A program made the translations under genes and the position numbers. The notes below the pieces were generated by a model. It was given only the letters and a program-made list of their open reading frames with translations, did not search any database and was not told the DNA's origin. DNA of 9,606 bases. Origin: an uncultured Collinsella sp. (GTDB taxonomy: Bacteria > Actinomycetota > Coriobacteriia > Coriobacteriales > Coriobacteriaceae). Shown here one piece after another: positions 1 through 5,756 of this stretch (its first letter is position 1; each line of letters starts with the position of its first letter). The DNA lies in the NCBI GenBank assembly GCA_934646965.1, contig CAKUEZ010000076.1, forward strand, positions 1 to 9,606, given 5' to 3'.

Positions 1-324
1 TGGTGGGTGATCGGCAACCCCGACAAGTGGAGCTATATTGCGGCCGGCGTGATCAAGGACGGCTTTAAGTCGTTTGCAAGCGGGCACACGGCGCATGCGG
101 CGATCGGCCTTATGCTCGCCGGGCTTCCGGCGGCTGCCTTTACGGAAAAGCCGTCGAGCCGCTGCGTGGTCTTTTGGGCCGCGGCTGCCGTCGCGGCGCT
201 CGTCGCCTTTGGTCGCATCGTGATCGGCGCGCATTTTTTGAGTGACGTGAGCTGCGGCTTTGCCCTGGTGCTGGCGCTCGAATGCCTTGCCGCGCGCATT
301 GCCTATCCGCACGGCGTACAATAG
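1..324 (+). CDS. PAP2-family membrane phosphatase, C-terminal part (5' end outside window)
   Basis: This is the C-terminal part of a type 2 phosphatidic acid phosphatase (PAP2) family protein; the frame is open from the first base, so the start lies upstream of the window. The visible 107 residues contain the second and third motifs of the family: SGHTAHAA (a PSGH-like motif) and an R-x5-H-x3-D motif in RIVIGAHFLSD, with the His and Asp that complete the active site. Hydrophobic stretches around these motifs fit a multi-pass membrane protein with its active site at the membrane face. Family members remove phosphate from lipid phosphates such as undecaprenyl pyrophosphate or phosphatidic acid; the substrate here is not resolved. 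The stop is 45 bases before the aldolase gene, with no obvious terminator between them, so co-transcription is possible. Confidence 0.85.
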   Translation, partial: WWVIGNPDKWSYIAAGVIKDGFKSFASGHTAHAAIGLMLAGLPAAAFTEKPSSRCVVFWAAAAVAALVAFGRIVIGAHFLSDVSCGFALVLALECLAARIAYPHGVQ

Positions 325-369
325 CCCCGTTTGAATCATCTGGCCGAAACCCGGTAAGAGAGGATTGCC

Positions 370-1395
370 ATGCTCGCGTTCAACAACGATTATTCCCACG
401 GCGCACACCCGGCGGTGCTGCAGACGCTCGTCGACACCAATATGGAGCCGCAGCCCGGCTACGGTACCGACGCGCACACCGAGCATGCCAAACAGCTCAT
501 CCGTGAGGCTTGCCAGGCCCCCGATGCCGATGTGTTCTTGCTGGTGGGTGGCACGCAGGCCAACGCCACGGTGATCGATATGCTGCTCGCACCCTACGAG
601 GGCGTCGTTGCCGCCGAGACCGGCCACGTCGCCTGCCACGAGGCGGGCGCCATCGAGTTTGGTGGCCACAAGGTACTCACCATCCCCGGCTACGAGGGCA
701 AGATGCATGCCGAGGACCTCGAGAACTATATCCAGGTGTTCTACGAAAACGAGAGCTACGAGCACACGGTGTTTCCGGGCGCCGTGTACGTGAGCCTGTC
801 GACTGAGTACGGCACGCTGTACTCCAAGGCCGAGCTCGCGGCGATTCACGCGGTGTGCCAGAAGCGCGAGATTCCGCTGTTTGTGGATGGCGCCCGCCTG
901 GCCTACGCGCTGGCGGCCGATGCGTGCGACATTACCCTGCCCGAGCTGGCGCAGCTGTGCGACGTCTTCTATATCGGCGGCACCAAGTGCGGCGCGCTTT
1001 GCGGTGAGGCTGTGGTGTTCTGCGGTATGCATGCTCCGGCGCATCCCATTCCGCGCATTAAGCAGCACGGTGCGCTGCTGGCCAAGGGCCGCCTGACGGG
1101 CGTGCAGTTTGAGGCGCTCTTTACCGATGGGCTGTATTTTGAGATCGGTCGCCAGGCGATCGATACCGCGAAGGCGCTGCGCCGTGTGCTGCACGAGCGC
1201 GGCTATCAGTTCTTCTTGGAGACGCCCACGAACCAGCAGTTTGTGATTCTGCCCAACGAGGACATGGCGCGCATTCGCGAGCATGCGGCAATCGAGTACT
1301 GGGAAAAGTACGACGAGACCCACACCGTGGTGCGCTTTTGCACCAGTTGGGCGACGACGCAGGAGGACATCGACGCGCTGGCGGCCGTCCTGTAG
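370..1395 (+). CDS. PLP-dependent threonine-aldolase-type enzyme (low-specificity L-threonine aldolase family)
   Basis: This 341-residue protein belongs to the beta-eliminating lyase/threonine aldolase fold. Such enzymes use pyridoxal phosphate to cleave L-threonine or L-allo-threonine into glycine and acetaldehyde in the cytoplasm. The N-terminal FNNDYSHGAHP, the GGTQANA loop (about 60-66) and the ETGHVACHEAGA segment (about 83-94, His86 likely stacking on the cofactor) are typical. FVDGAR supplies Asp173, expected to contact the PLP ring nitrogen, and IGGTKCGAL carries Lys206, the likely Schiff-base lysine. Length is normal for the family. The ATG follows an AAGAGAGG ribosome site (356-363) by 6 bases. 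A hairpin terminator follows the stop. It has no clear tie to the deglycase locus, although both concern amino-acid release. Related beta-eliminating lyases are the alternative; the family call is firm and the substrate is inferred. Confidence 0.88.
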   Translation: MLAFNNDYSHGAHPAVLQTLVDTNMEPQPGYGTDAHTEHAKQLIREACQAPDADVFLLVGGTQANATVIDMLLAPYEGVVAAETGHVACHEAGAIEFGGHKVLTIPGYEGKMHAEDLENYIQVFYENESYEHTVFPGAVYVSLSTEYGTLYSKAELAAIHAVCQKREIPLFVDGARLAYALAADACDITLPELAQLCDVFYIGGTKCGALCGEAVVFCGMHAPAHPIPRIKQHGALLAKGRLTGVQFEALFTDGLYFEIGRQAIDTAKALRRVLHERGYQFFLETPTNQQFVILPNEDMARIREHAAIEYWEKYDETHTVVRFCTSWATTQEDIDALAAVL

Positions 1396-1411
1396 GTTGA
1401 TGTGATGATGG

Positions 1412-1455
1412 GGCCGCCCTGCGCCTGGGTTTGGCGTGGGGCGGCCTTTGCTTTT
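1412..1455 (+). terminator. Rho-independent terminator after the aldolase gene
   Basis: The arms 1412-1425 and 1433-1446 form a GC-rich stem of 14 positions with one G-U pair and one mismatch, a 7-base loop (TGGGTTT), and a T-rich tail TTTGCTTTT. It lies 17 bases after the aldolase stop. Its tail ends one base before the run that contains the ribosome site of the next gene, so it may act as an attenuator for the acetyltransferase rather than a simple end of transcript. Confidence 0.8.
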
Positions 1456-1472
1456 GACGGAGGAGGGGCTGT

Positions 1473-2072
1473 ATGCCCGAGAAATCCGAGATGTCCGAGC
1501 CGACGATTCGTCTGGCGACGCCCGACGACGCGCCGGCGTTGCTGGCCATCTACGAGCCGTATGTGCGCGAGACGGCGATTACCTGCGAATACAAGGTGCC
1601 GAGCGTTGAGGAGTTTGCTGGGCGCATCGCCAAGACACTTGAGCGCTATCCGTACCTGGTGATGGAGCTCGATGGCCGCCCGGTGGGCTATGCCTATGTG
1701 AGCGCGCTCAATAGCCGCGAGGCCTACGACTGGTCGGTCGAGACGTCGATCTACCTGGCGCGTGATGTGCGCCATGGCGGTCTGGGCCGCAAACTGCACG
1801 ACGCGCTCAAGCAATGCCTGGTCGCGATGGGCATTACCAACATGTGCGCGCTCATCGCCGTGCCGCACGATAAGGACGACGAGTACCTGACGCACAACAG
1901 CCAGGATTTCCATGCCCATATGGGATATCGCCTGGTGGGCGCCTTCGATCGCTGCGCGCAAAAGTTCGGCCGCTGGTACGACATGTGCTGGATGGAGCTG
2001 GTCCTAGCCGAGCGCGTTCCCAACCAGCCCAAACCAACCTGGTTCCCCAACCTCCCCAAACCTACCATTTAG
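1473..2072 (+). CDS. GNAT N-acetyltransferase, phosphinothricin acetyltransferase-like
   Basis: This 199-residue protein is a GCN5-related acetyltransferase of the Pat/MnaT type, which moves an acetyl group from acetyl-CoA to the amino group of small molecules such as amino-acid analogues, in the cytoplasm. The N-terminal TIRLATPDDAPALL (11-24) opens the fold. RHGGLG (100-105) is the pyrophosphate-binding loop of motif A. The KFGRWYDMCWME segment (164-175) near the C terminus is characteristic of this subfamily. The ATG at 1473 follows AGGAGG (1461-1466) by 6 bases; an internal ATG at 1491 lacks such a site. Residues 181-199 form a proline- and tryptophan-containing tail beyond the usual end of the family, and the stop codon overlaps the left arm of an inverted-repeat element, so the tail may be sequence gained at that junction. 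The true substrate is unknown. Confidence 0.85.
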   Translation: MPEKSEMSEPTIRLATPDDAPALLAIYEPYVRETAITCEYKVPSVEEFAGRIAKTLERYPYLVMELDGRPVGYAYVSALNSREAYDWSVETSIYLARDVRHGGLGRKLHDALKQCLVAMGITNMCALIAVPHDKDDEYLTHNSQDFHAHMGYRLVGAFDRCAQKFGRWYDMCWMELVLAERVPNQPKPTWFPNLPKPTI

Positions 2073-2237
2073 GGACAGGTTTATTTTGGCAGGTTTTATC
2101 TGGGCAAACGTTAAAAGCCGCCGCGAAGGATACGAATACCTTCGCGGCGGCTTTTATGTTGGTGCGTCCGTTTGATTGGTTTGACCTGCGGGTTTAACAA
2201 AACCCCAGATAAAACCGACCAAAATAAACCTGTCCCT
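2071..2237. repeat. 167-bp inverted-repeat (MITE- or REP-like) element between convergent genes
   Basis: The arms 2071-2104 and 2204-2237 are inverted copies of each other over 34 bases with two mismatches; the outer end reads AGGGACAGGTTTATTTTGG. Further inside, GTTAAA (2110-2115) and TTTAAC (2193-2198) continue the symmetry. The centre is asymmetric and holds the terminator hairpin at 2113-2155. TTT lies on both outer flanks (2068-2070 and 2238-2240), which could be a short target duplication but is weak evidence. No protein is encoded inside. The size, near-perfect terminal repeats and intergenic position suggest a non-autonomous mobile or REP-type element; a purely structural role between convergent genes is the alternative. 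Confidence 0.7.
2113..2155. terminator. Bidirectional intrinsic terminator (GNAT gene / GntR gene)
   Basis: A perfect 17-bp stem (2113-2129 with 2139-2155) and a 9-base loop carry AAAA at one foot and TTTT at the other, so it can terminate on both strands. It serves the convergent acetyltransferase (plus) and GntR regulator (minus) genes, and sits inside the larger inverted-repeat element. Confidence 0.85.
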
Positions 2238-2247
2238 TTTTGGCAGG

Positions 2248-2970
2248 TTAGCCGATGGGCTCGGTGTATTTGGCTCGGTCGGTGCGTTGGATGCGCTTGG
2301 AGACGTGGAGCGGGCGACCATCGGTGTCGTAGACGTAGTCGGTGATCAGGATCAGCGCCTGCCCGCGCTCAACATTGAGCAGGAACGCCTCGTTTTGCGA
2401 GGCATAGCACACCTCAAAGGTCTTGTGGCCCTGCGCCGGGGCACGGTGAAACTCCTGGCGCAGCGTCGCGTAGAGCGACCCGTTGATGTCGCGGTCGATG
2501 AGCGCCCCAAAGCTCGGCGGTAGGTAGGTGGTCTCCAGGCACAGCGGCGCATCGTCCAGATAGCGCAGGCGGACGAGTTTGACGAGCTTGCTGCCCACGG
2601 CGGCGTCGAAGAACTTGGCAATGCTGCCGGTCGCCTTGGCAAAGCCCGAATCCACCGTGCGTGTGGTGGGCTTCATACCCTGGCCTTCGACCTGCTTGGT
2701 ATAGCTCGAAAACACCAGGTTGTTCTCGTGGAGCGCGGGTGTGTCGGCCACAAAGGCGCCGCGCCCGCGCTCGGTGTGCACTAGGCCCTCATCCACCAGT
2801 ACCTTAAGTGCATGGCGCACGGTGCTGCGCGACAGCCCCGACTCATCCATGAGCTCCATCTCGGACGGCAGCTTGTCTCCGCGTGCGTAGATGCCGGCGG
2901 CGATGCGGTCGCGCAGCGTGCCAGCCAAGCGCTCGTATTGGGTCAAGTTCTTTTTCGACGAAATGCTCAT
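2248..2970 (-). CDS. GntR-family transcriptional regulator with UTRA effector domain (HutC subfamily)
   Basis: This 240-residue protein has an N-terminal winged helix-turn-helix of the GntR type (about 9-76), with the signature KLPSEMELMDESGLSRSTVRHAL (33-55, given here as its key residues) and a wing ending in ERGRGAFV. A UTRA ligand-binding domain follows (about 95-235), recognisable from RLRYLDDAPLCLETTYLP and from DYVYDTDGRPLHVSKR near the end. HutC-type members usually repress sugar or amino-sugar uptake genes and release DNA when a phosphorylated sugar binds. Its divergent position next to deglycase 1, and the TGTAT half-sites between them, argue that it controls that gene and itself. 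A 6-phosphorylated sugar-amine is the likely effector, by inference. The ATG at 2968-2970 is preceded by a modest AGGTT site. The gene ends at the inverted-repeat element. Confidence 0.9.
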   Translation of the reverse strand: MSISSKKNLTQYERLAGTLRDRIAAGIYARGDKLPSEMELMDESGLSRSTVRHALKVLVDEGLVHTERGRGAFVADTPALHENNLVFSSYTKQVEGQGMKPTTRTVDSGFAKATGSIAKFFDAAVGSKLVKLVRLRYLDDAPLCLETTYLPPSFGALIDRDINGSLYATLRQEFHRAPAQGHKTFEVCYASQNEAFLLNVERGQALILITDYVYDTDGRPLHVSKRIQRTDRAKYTEPIG

Positions 2971-2976
2971 GCGATC

Positions 2977-3137
2977 AACCTGTATCTAACTTGTATGCTT
3001 ATAGAACCAAGCATGTATCCAATACAACAACAAAACCGCTGGTAACGGATTGCCGAGAATCACACCAGCAAAATTTCTAAGACAAATATAGCATACAACT
3101 AGTCGACATCGCAAAAACATGTCTGTAACTTGTATGC
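2977..3137. promoter_or_regulatory. Divergent regulatory region with repeated TGTAT operator half-sites
   Basis: Six TGTAT/ATACA half-sites lie in this AT-rich intergenic stretch: 2981, 2992, 3014, 3022 (inverted), 3093 (inverted) and 3131. Blocks 2977-2998 and 3116-3137 are 19/22 identical in the same orientation; each has an AAC-N-TGT element, then 11 bp further on AACTTGTATGC. A perfect dyad TGTAT-CCA-ATACA occupies 3014-3026. Minus strand: TTGTAT (3022-3027) and TATAAG (2998-3003), 18 bp apart, could be the regulator's promoter, so the dyad and the first block would cover it. Plus strand: TCGACA (3103-3108) and TAACTT (3126-3131), 17 bp apart, are a weaker candidate promoter overlapped by the second block. 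TGTAT-centred sites resemble those of TreR-type GntR/UTRA repressors. The gene-free interval 2971-3175 holds nothing else I can identify. Confidence 0.55.
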
Positions 3138-3175
3138 CATCGACAGCATCAAACGAGAAGAAAGGCTGATGCACG

Positions 3176-4168
3176 ATGGCTACTCAGGAACAGGTTAAGG
3201 ACGTCGTCTCCCAGGTTTTGGCTGACAAGGCAGACAAGGGCGGCATCAAGCGCGTCGTGTGGATCGGCGCCGGCGGATCCAACGGCGGCAACTATCCTGC
3301 CCAGTACTTTATGGAGCACGAGGCCACGCAGGTCGTGAGTTCCAGCTACACCAGCAACGAGTTCGTGCACGCCACCCCGGCCTACGTCAACGAGAACACC
3401 CTGGCCGTCGTCGTTTCCATGCGCGGCACCAAGGAGACCATCGTCGCTGCTCAGGTCGCCAAGGATCACGGTGCCAGCACCATCGCCATCTATGTTGACG
3501 AGTCCGGCCTGACCGAGGTCTGCGACTACAAGGTCCAGTACGACAGTCTGGCCGTCGACGAGTCCTGCATGGGCCGCACCAACTCCGCCGTTGTGACCAT
3601 GATCGCCATGGAGCTCACGCAGCAGACCGAGGGCTATGCCGAGTACGAGACCGCCATGGCCGCCTTCGACCTGGTCGATCCCATCTACCGCAAGGCCGTC
3701 GAGTACACCCGTCCGCTCGCCGCCAAGTGGGCCGAGCAGAACGCCGACAAGCCCTGCATCAACGTCATGGCTCAGGGCCCGCTCTTTGGTGCCGCCTACG
3801 TCTTTAGCATCTGCAACGTTCAGGAGATGCTGCAGATCGACTCCTGCACCATCAACACCTGCGACTTCTTCCACGGCCCGTTCGAGATCCTGGACAAGCG
3901 CACCTCGCTGTTCCAGCTCATCAGCGTCGGCCGCAGCCGCTGCAACGACGAGCGCGGCATCCGCTTTGTCAACCAGTACGGTGGCGAGCGCGTCTATCAG
4001 CTCGACGCCAAGGAGCTCGGCCTCAACGACATCAAGGACAGCGTGAGCGAGTACTTCAACCACCTGATCTTCGCCCCGATCCTCAACAACGTCTACATGC
4101 GTGCGCTTTCCGCCGTCACCCACAAGGACTACATGACGCGCCGCTACATGTGGAAGCTGGACTATTAA
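3176..4168 (+). CDS. SIS-domain sugar-phosphate deglycase 1 (FrlB/FraB/Gfr type)
   Basis: This 330-residue cytoplasmic enzyme has two SIS (sugar isomerase) domains, roughly 20-160 and 185-325. Members of the FrlB family split 6-phosphorylated Amadori or related sugar-amine conjugates into a hexose 6-phosphate and a free amine. Evidence for this branch: Glu217 and His233 sit 16 residues apart in the context QEM...FFHGPFE, matching the catalytic Glu/His spacing of FraB (E214/H230), and the protein ends in RRYMWKLDY, like the RRY...Y end of FrlB. The GAGGSN loop (31-36) and the SMRGTKET loop (81-88) are the phosphosugar-binding elements; the Arg in the second is unusual beside the SLGGSTPET of deglycase 2. 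ATG 3176 follows AAAGG (3161-3165) by 10 bases. The gene is divergent from the GntR regulator. AgaS- or GlmS-type roles fit less well. Confidence 0.85.
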   Translation: MATQEQVKDVVSQVLADKADKGGIKRVVWIGAGGSNGGNYPAQYFMEHEATQVVSSSYTSNEFVHATPAYVNENTLAVVVSMRGTKETIVAAQVAKDHGASTIAIYVDESGLTEVCDYKVQYDSLAVDESCMGRTNSAVVTMIAMELTQQTEGYAEYETAMAAFDLVDPIYRKAVEYTRPLAAKWAEQNADKPCINVMAQGPLFGAAYVFSICNVQEMLQIDSCTINTCDFFHGPFEILDKRTSLFQLISVGRSRCNDERGIRFVNQYGGERVYQLDAKELGLNDIKDSVSEYFNHLIFAPILNNVYMRALSAVTHKDYMTRRYMWKLDY

Positions 4169-4194
4169 TTACGCGGTTTTACCAAACCGCGTAA
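4169..4194 (+). other. Stem-loop directly after deglycase 1 stop codon
   Basis: TTACGCGGTTT (4169-4179) and AAACCGCGTAA (4184-4194) form a perfect 11-bp stem with a TACC loop, starting one base after the TAA stop. No T-run follows, so it is not a standard intrinsic terminator; it could protect the transcript 3' end or pause polymerase. Confidence 0.6.
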
Positions 4195-4208
4195 CTGCTC
4201 GACGCTGC

Positions 4209-4307
4209 AAACCCGCCAGAGCGGCAATCTGCCTTTCAACTTCGGCGGCATGACCAGAAGGTCAATACCGCCTTGTTTCAAGGCACCTTGCTCGCTCTGG
4301 CGGGTTT
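4209..4307 (+). other. Long structured hairpin (about 99 nt), possible non-coding RNA or palindromic element
   Basis: The stretch folds on paper into one long imperfect hairpin of at least 34 base pairs. The outer stem is a perfect 15 bp (4209-4223 with 4293-4307). Then come 4 bp (4224-4227 with 4288-4291) after a one-base bulge, 6 bp (4230-4235 with 4280-4285), 5 bp (4244-4248 with 4268-4272) and 4 bp (4252-4255 with 4260-4263) closed by an AGAA loop. Four T's (4305-4308) follow the last arm, so the base may also work as a weak terminator. I do not recognise it as a known RNA class. It occupies the gap between deglycase 1 and the EamA gene. Confidence 0.55.
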
Positions 4308-4343
4308 TCGCTGGCATTGCCAAGGCATCGGTGCTGCCATGGC

Positions 4344-4391
4344 TGGCACTTGGGGACGTTCCTTTTGTGCCGGCATTTGGGGGCACTCCTT
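4344..4391 (+). repeat. Two imperfect tandem copies of a GGGGA-containing 21-mer
   Basis: The block at 4344-4364 (starting TGGCACTTGGGGACG) is repeated at 4371-4391 (starting CGGCATTTGGGGGCA) with 16/21 identical bases and a 27-bp period. Just upstream, GTGC-T-GCCATGGC-TG-GCAC (4331-4349) is a small palindrome. The pair looks like the remnant of a dispersed intergenic repeat. The gene-free interval 4169-4491 holds this, the two hairpins before it and the EamA promoter region. Confidence 0.45.
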
Positions 4392-4423
4392 GCACCAATG
4401 TTTCCCGTTCGCCGATTTCGGTC

Positions 4424-4451
4424 TTGATAAATGTATATAACGACTATAACG
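4424..4451 (+). promoter_or_regulatory. Candidate promoter and operator of the EamA gene
   Basis: TTGATA (4424-4429) and TATAAC (4445-4450) resemble -35 and -10 boxes but are only 15 bp apart, so the promoter call is tentative. TATAACGACTATAACG (4436-4451) is the better signal: 14 of 16 bases match 5725-5740 upstream of the PTS operon. Within it TATAACG occurs twice at a 9-bp step. A TGTAT half-site like those near the regulator is at 4432-4436. Confidence 0.45.
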
Positions 4452-4480
4452 TAGTATGAAACATATTGGTAACAAAGCCA

Positions 4481-4486
4481 AGGAGG
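4481..4486 (+). promoter_or_regulatory. Ribosome binding site that fixes a TTG start for the EamA gene
   Basis: AGGAGG lies 5 bases before TTG 4492-4494. The in-frame ATG at 4456 has no Shine-Dalgarno sequence and abuts the promoter-like elements, so the TTG is the likelier start. Confidence 0.8.
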
Positions 4487-4491
4487 CTACG

Positions 4492-5574
4492 TTGAAGAGA
4501 AGCAATCTGGGCTATGTGCTGGTGCTGGTCGCCGCGCTCATGTGGGGCACCATCGGAATCTTTGTCAACGGCATATCGGCCCTGGGCGTTTCGTCTCAGA
4601 GCATGGCGGCCTTTCGCCTGTTGTCGGGTGCCATCTTAATGGCTCCGGTCTTGGCATTTATGGGTTGCCAGGGAGGTGCTCGTGAGGGAAGAGCCTCGGG
4701 TCCTATGGCGCTGTTCAAAGCAAGTCCTAAAGAGCTTGTTCCCTGTGCGCTTCTTGGCATCATTGGCCTCGCCACCGCCAACACGCTTTATTACGAGTGC
4801 ATGGGCGAGGTGGGCATGTCCACGGCATCGGTGCTGCTCTACACCTCGCCGGTGTTTGGCGTCATGCTCGGCCGCGTGCTTTATTGCGAGGACGTGACCC
4901 CCAACAAGCTCGTGGCCATCGTCTTTAACATCGTTGGCTGCGTGCTTGCGGTGACGAGTGGCGACCTTTCCGGTTTCCATTTCTCGGTATGGGGTGTTGT
5001 GTCGGGCGTGATCGCCGGACTTTGCGGTGCGCTACTGGCGGTGTTTAGCCGCATGGCCACCAAGACGCTGCATCCGCTGGCCGTCACGTTTTGGGGCTTT
5101 GTCTTTGGCGGATGCTTTATGGCGGTCCTCTCGGCCCCTTGGTCCGATGTGGCTGCAGCAATGTCCCCGCAGCTCATCCTGCTGTTCGCAGGCTTTGGCT
5201 TTATTCCTACGGCGCTTGCATACATCTTCTATATGCAGGGCCTCTCGATGGATCTTGAGACGTCGAAGGTGCCGGTCGTGGCTTCGTTCGAAACCGTGGC
5301 GACCGTCCTGGTCGGTATCGGCATCTACGCCGAGTCCGCCGGCGCGATCAAGGTCCTGGGCATTGCGCTGGTACTCATGTCCATTCTGATCATGAACACC
5401 GATTTCTCCAAGCTGCGCGACAGCGTCATCGTCAAACGTATTGTCGAGAGCATGACCTTTAAGCCCAACGCGTGGTGGACGGAGAAATCGCAGGACATGG
5501 ACCTGTTCAAGGAGCGCACCGGTATCGCACTGGAGCCCACCGTGCAGGAAAGCCCCTGGTACTTTGTGCGATAG
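4492..5574 (+). CDS. EamA/DMT-superfamily membrane transporter
   Basis: This 360-residue inner-membrane protein has two EamA (DUF6-type) repeats, about residues 7-153 and 165-301, each with about five membrane segments. GYVLVLVAALMWGTIGIFV at the N terminus and the AxxF-RLL-GA segment (about 39-50) are typical of the drug/metabolite transporter superfamily. Such proteins often export amino acids or metabolites, and some import them. In this locus it could export the amine or amino acid released by the deglycases, or move an unphosphorylated conjugate; this is inference. After the last membrane segment comes a hydrophilic tail of nearly 60 residues (302-360), rich in charged residues and tryptophan, longer than usual. 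TTG 4492 is chosen as start because of AGGAGG 5 bases before it. Codon choice is less C-biased than in the PTS genes. Confidence 0.85.
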   Translation: MKRSNLGYVLVLVAALMWGTIGIFVNGISALGVSSQSMAAFRLLSGAILMAPVLAFMGCQGGAREGRASGPMALFKASPKELVPCALLGIIGLATANTLYYECMGEVGMSTASVLLYTSPVFGVMLGRVLYCEDVTPNKLVAIVFNIVGCVLAVTSGDLSGFHFSVWGVVSGVIAGLCGALLAVFSRMATKTLHPLAVTFWGFVFGGCFMAVLSAPWSDVAAAMSPQLILLFAGFGFIPTALAYIFYMQGLSMDLETSKVPVVASFETVATVLVGIGIYAESAGAIKVLGIALVLMSILIMNTDFSKLRDSVIVKRIVESMTFKPNAWWTEKSQDMDLFKERTGIALEPTVQESPWYFVR

Positions 5575-5597
5575 GGGATTGCGTGCAGCGTCTGACC

Positions 5598-5633
5598 TGG
5601 GGCTATCCAGCCAGCGCCGCCCTCCCAGCCCCA
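5598..5633 (+). terminator. Weak hairpin after the EamA gene, possible terminator
   Basis: TGGGGCT (5598-5604) and AGCCCCA (5627-5633) can form a 7-bp stem, but the loop is 22 bases and no T-run follows directly. It is the only terminator-like structure seen between the EamA gene and the PTS promoter. Confidence 0.3.
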
Positions 5634-5651
5634 ACGTTTCGAGTACGTTAA

Positions 5652-5686
5652 ACCCGCCAACGGTCGATTTTCACCCGCGAACGGTC
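5652..5686 (+). promoter_or_regulatory. Direct repeat at 21-bp spacing upstream of the PTS promoter
   Basis: ACCCGCCAACGGTC (5652-5665) recurs as ACCCGCGAACGGTC (5673-5686), 13/14 identical. The 21-bp step is two turns of the helix, which puts both copies on one face of DNA, as expected for cooperative protein binding upstream of a promoter. A dispersed intergenic repeat is the alternative. Confidence 0.45.
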
Positions 5687-5710
5687 TTTATACTAATTAG
5701 CAATATAAGC

Positions 5711-5740
5711 AACGTATAAGACGTTATAATGACCATAACG
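5711..5740 (+). promoter_or_regulatory. PTS operon -10 box inside overlapping operator dyads
   Basis: A perfect TATAAT occupies 5725-5730; no good -35 is seen at the normal distance, suggesting activator dependence. Two perfect dyads overlap it: AACGT-ATAAG-ACGTT (5711-5725) and CGTTAT-N7-ATAACG (5722-5740). The block 5725-5740, TATAATGACCATAACG, matches 14/16 bases ahead of the EamA gene. Protein binding here would block RNA polymerase. A strong AAGGAGGAGG ribosome site follows at 5743-5752. Confidence 0.55.
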
Positions 5741-5756
5741 AAAAGGAGGAGGCAAG

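Noticed and set aside
3169..3198. Nine-codon reading frame overlapping the deglycase 1 start (possible leader peptide)
   Set aside because: Its ATG is only 3 bases from the AAAGG site, and nothing marks it as translated.
3149..4123. Long open frame antisense to deglycase 1
   Set aside because: It mirrors the codon-biased gene on the plus strand, has a Val/Leu/Asp/Gly-rich translation with no family signature and no ribosome site.
3176..4168. AgaS-type amino-sugar deaminase/isomerase or GlmS isomerase domain
   Set aside because: The Glu/His spacing and RRY...Y C terminus fit FrlB/FraB deglycases better, and no amino-sugar genes (nagA, nagB, aga) are nearby.
4209..4307. Known riboswitch (for example lysine or glmS-type)
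   Set aside because: It is a single linear hairpin with no multi-helix junction or conserved riboswitch core that I can recognise.
4456..4491. ATG 4456 as start of the EamA gene
   Set aside because: No ribosome site precedes it and it overlaps promoter-like sequence; AGGAGG lies 5 bases before TTG 4492.
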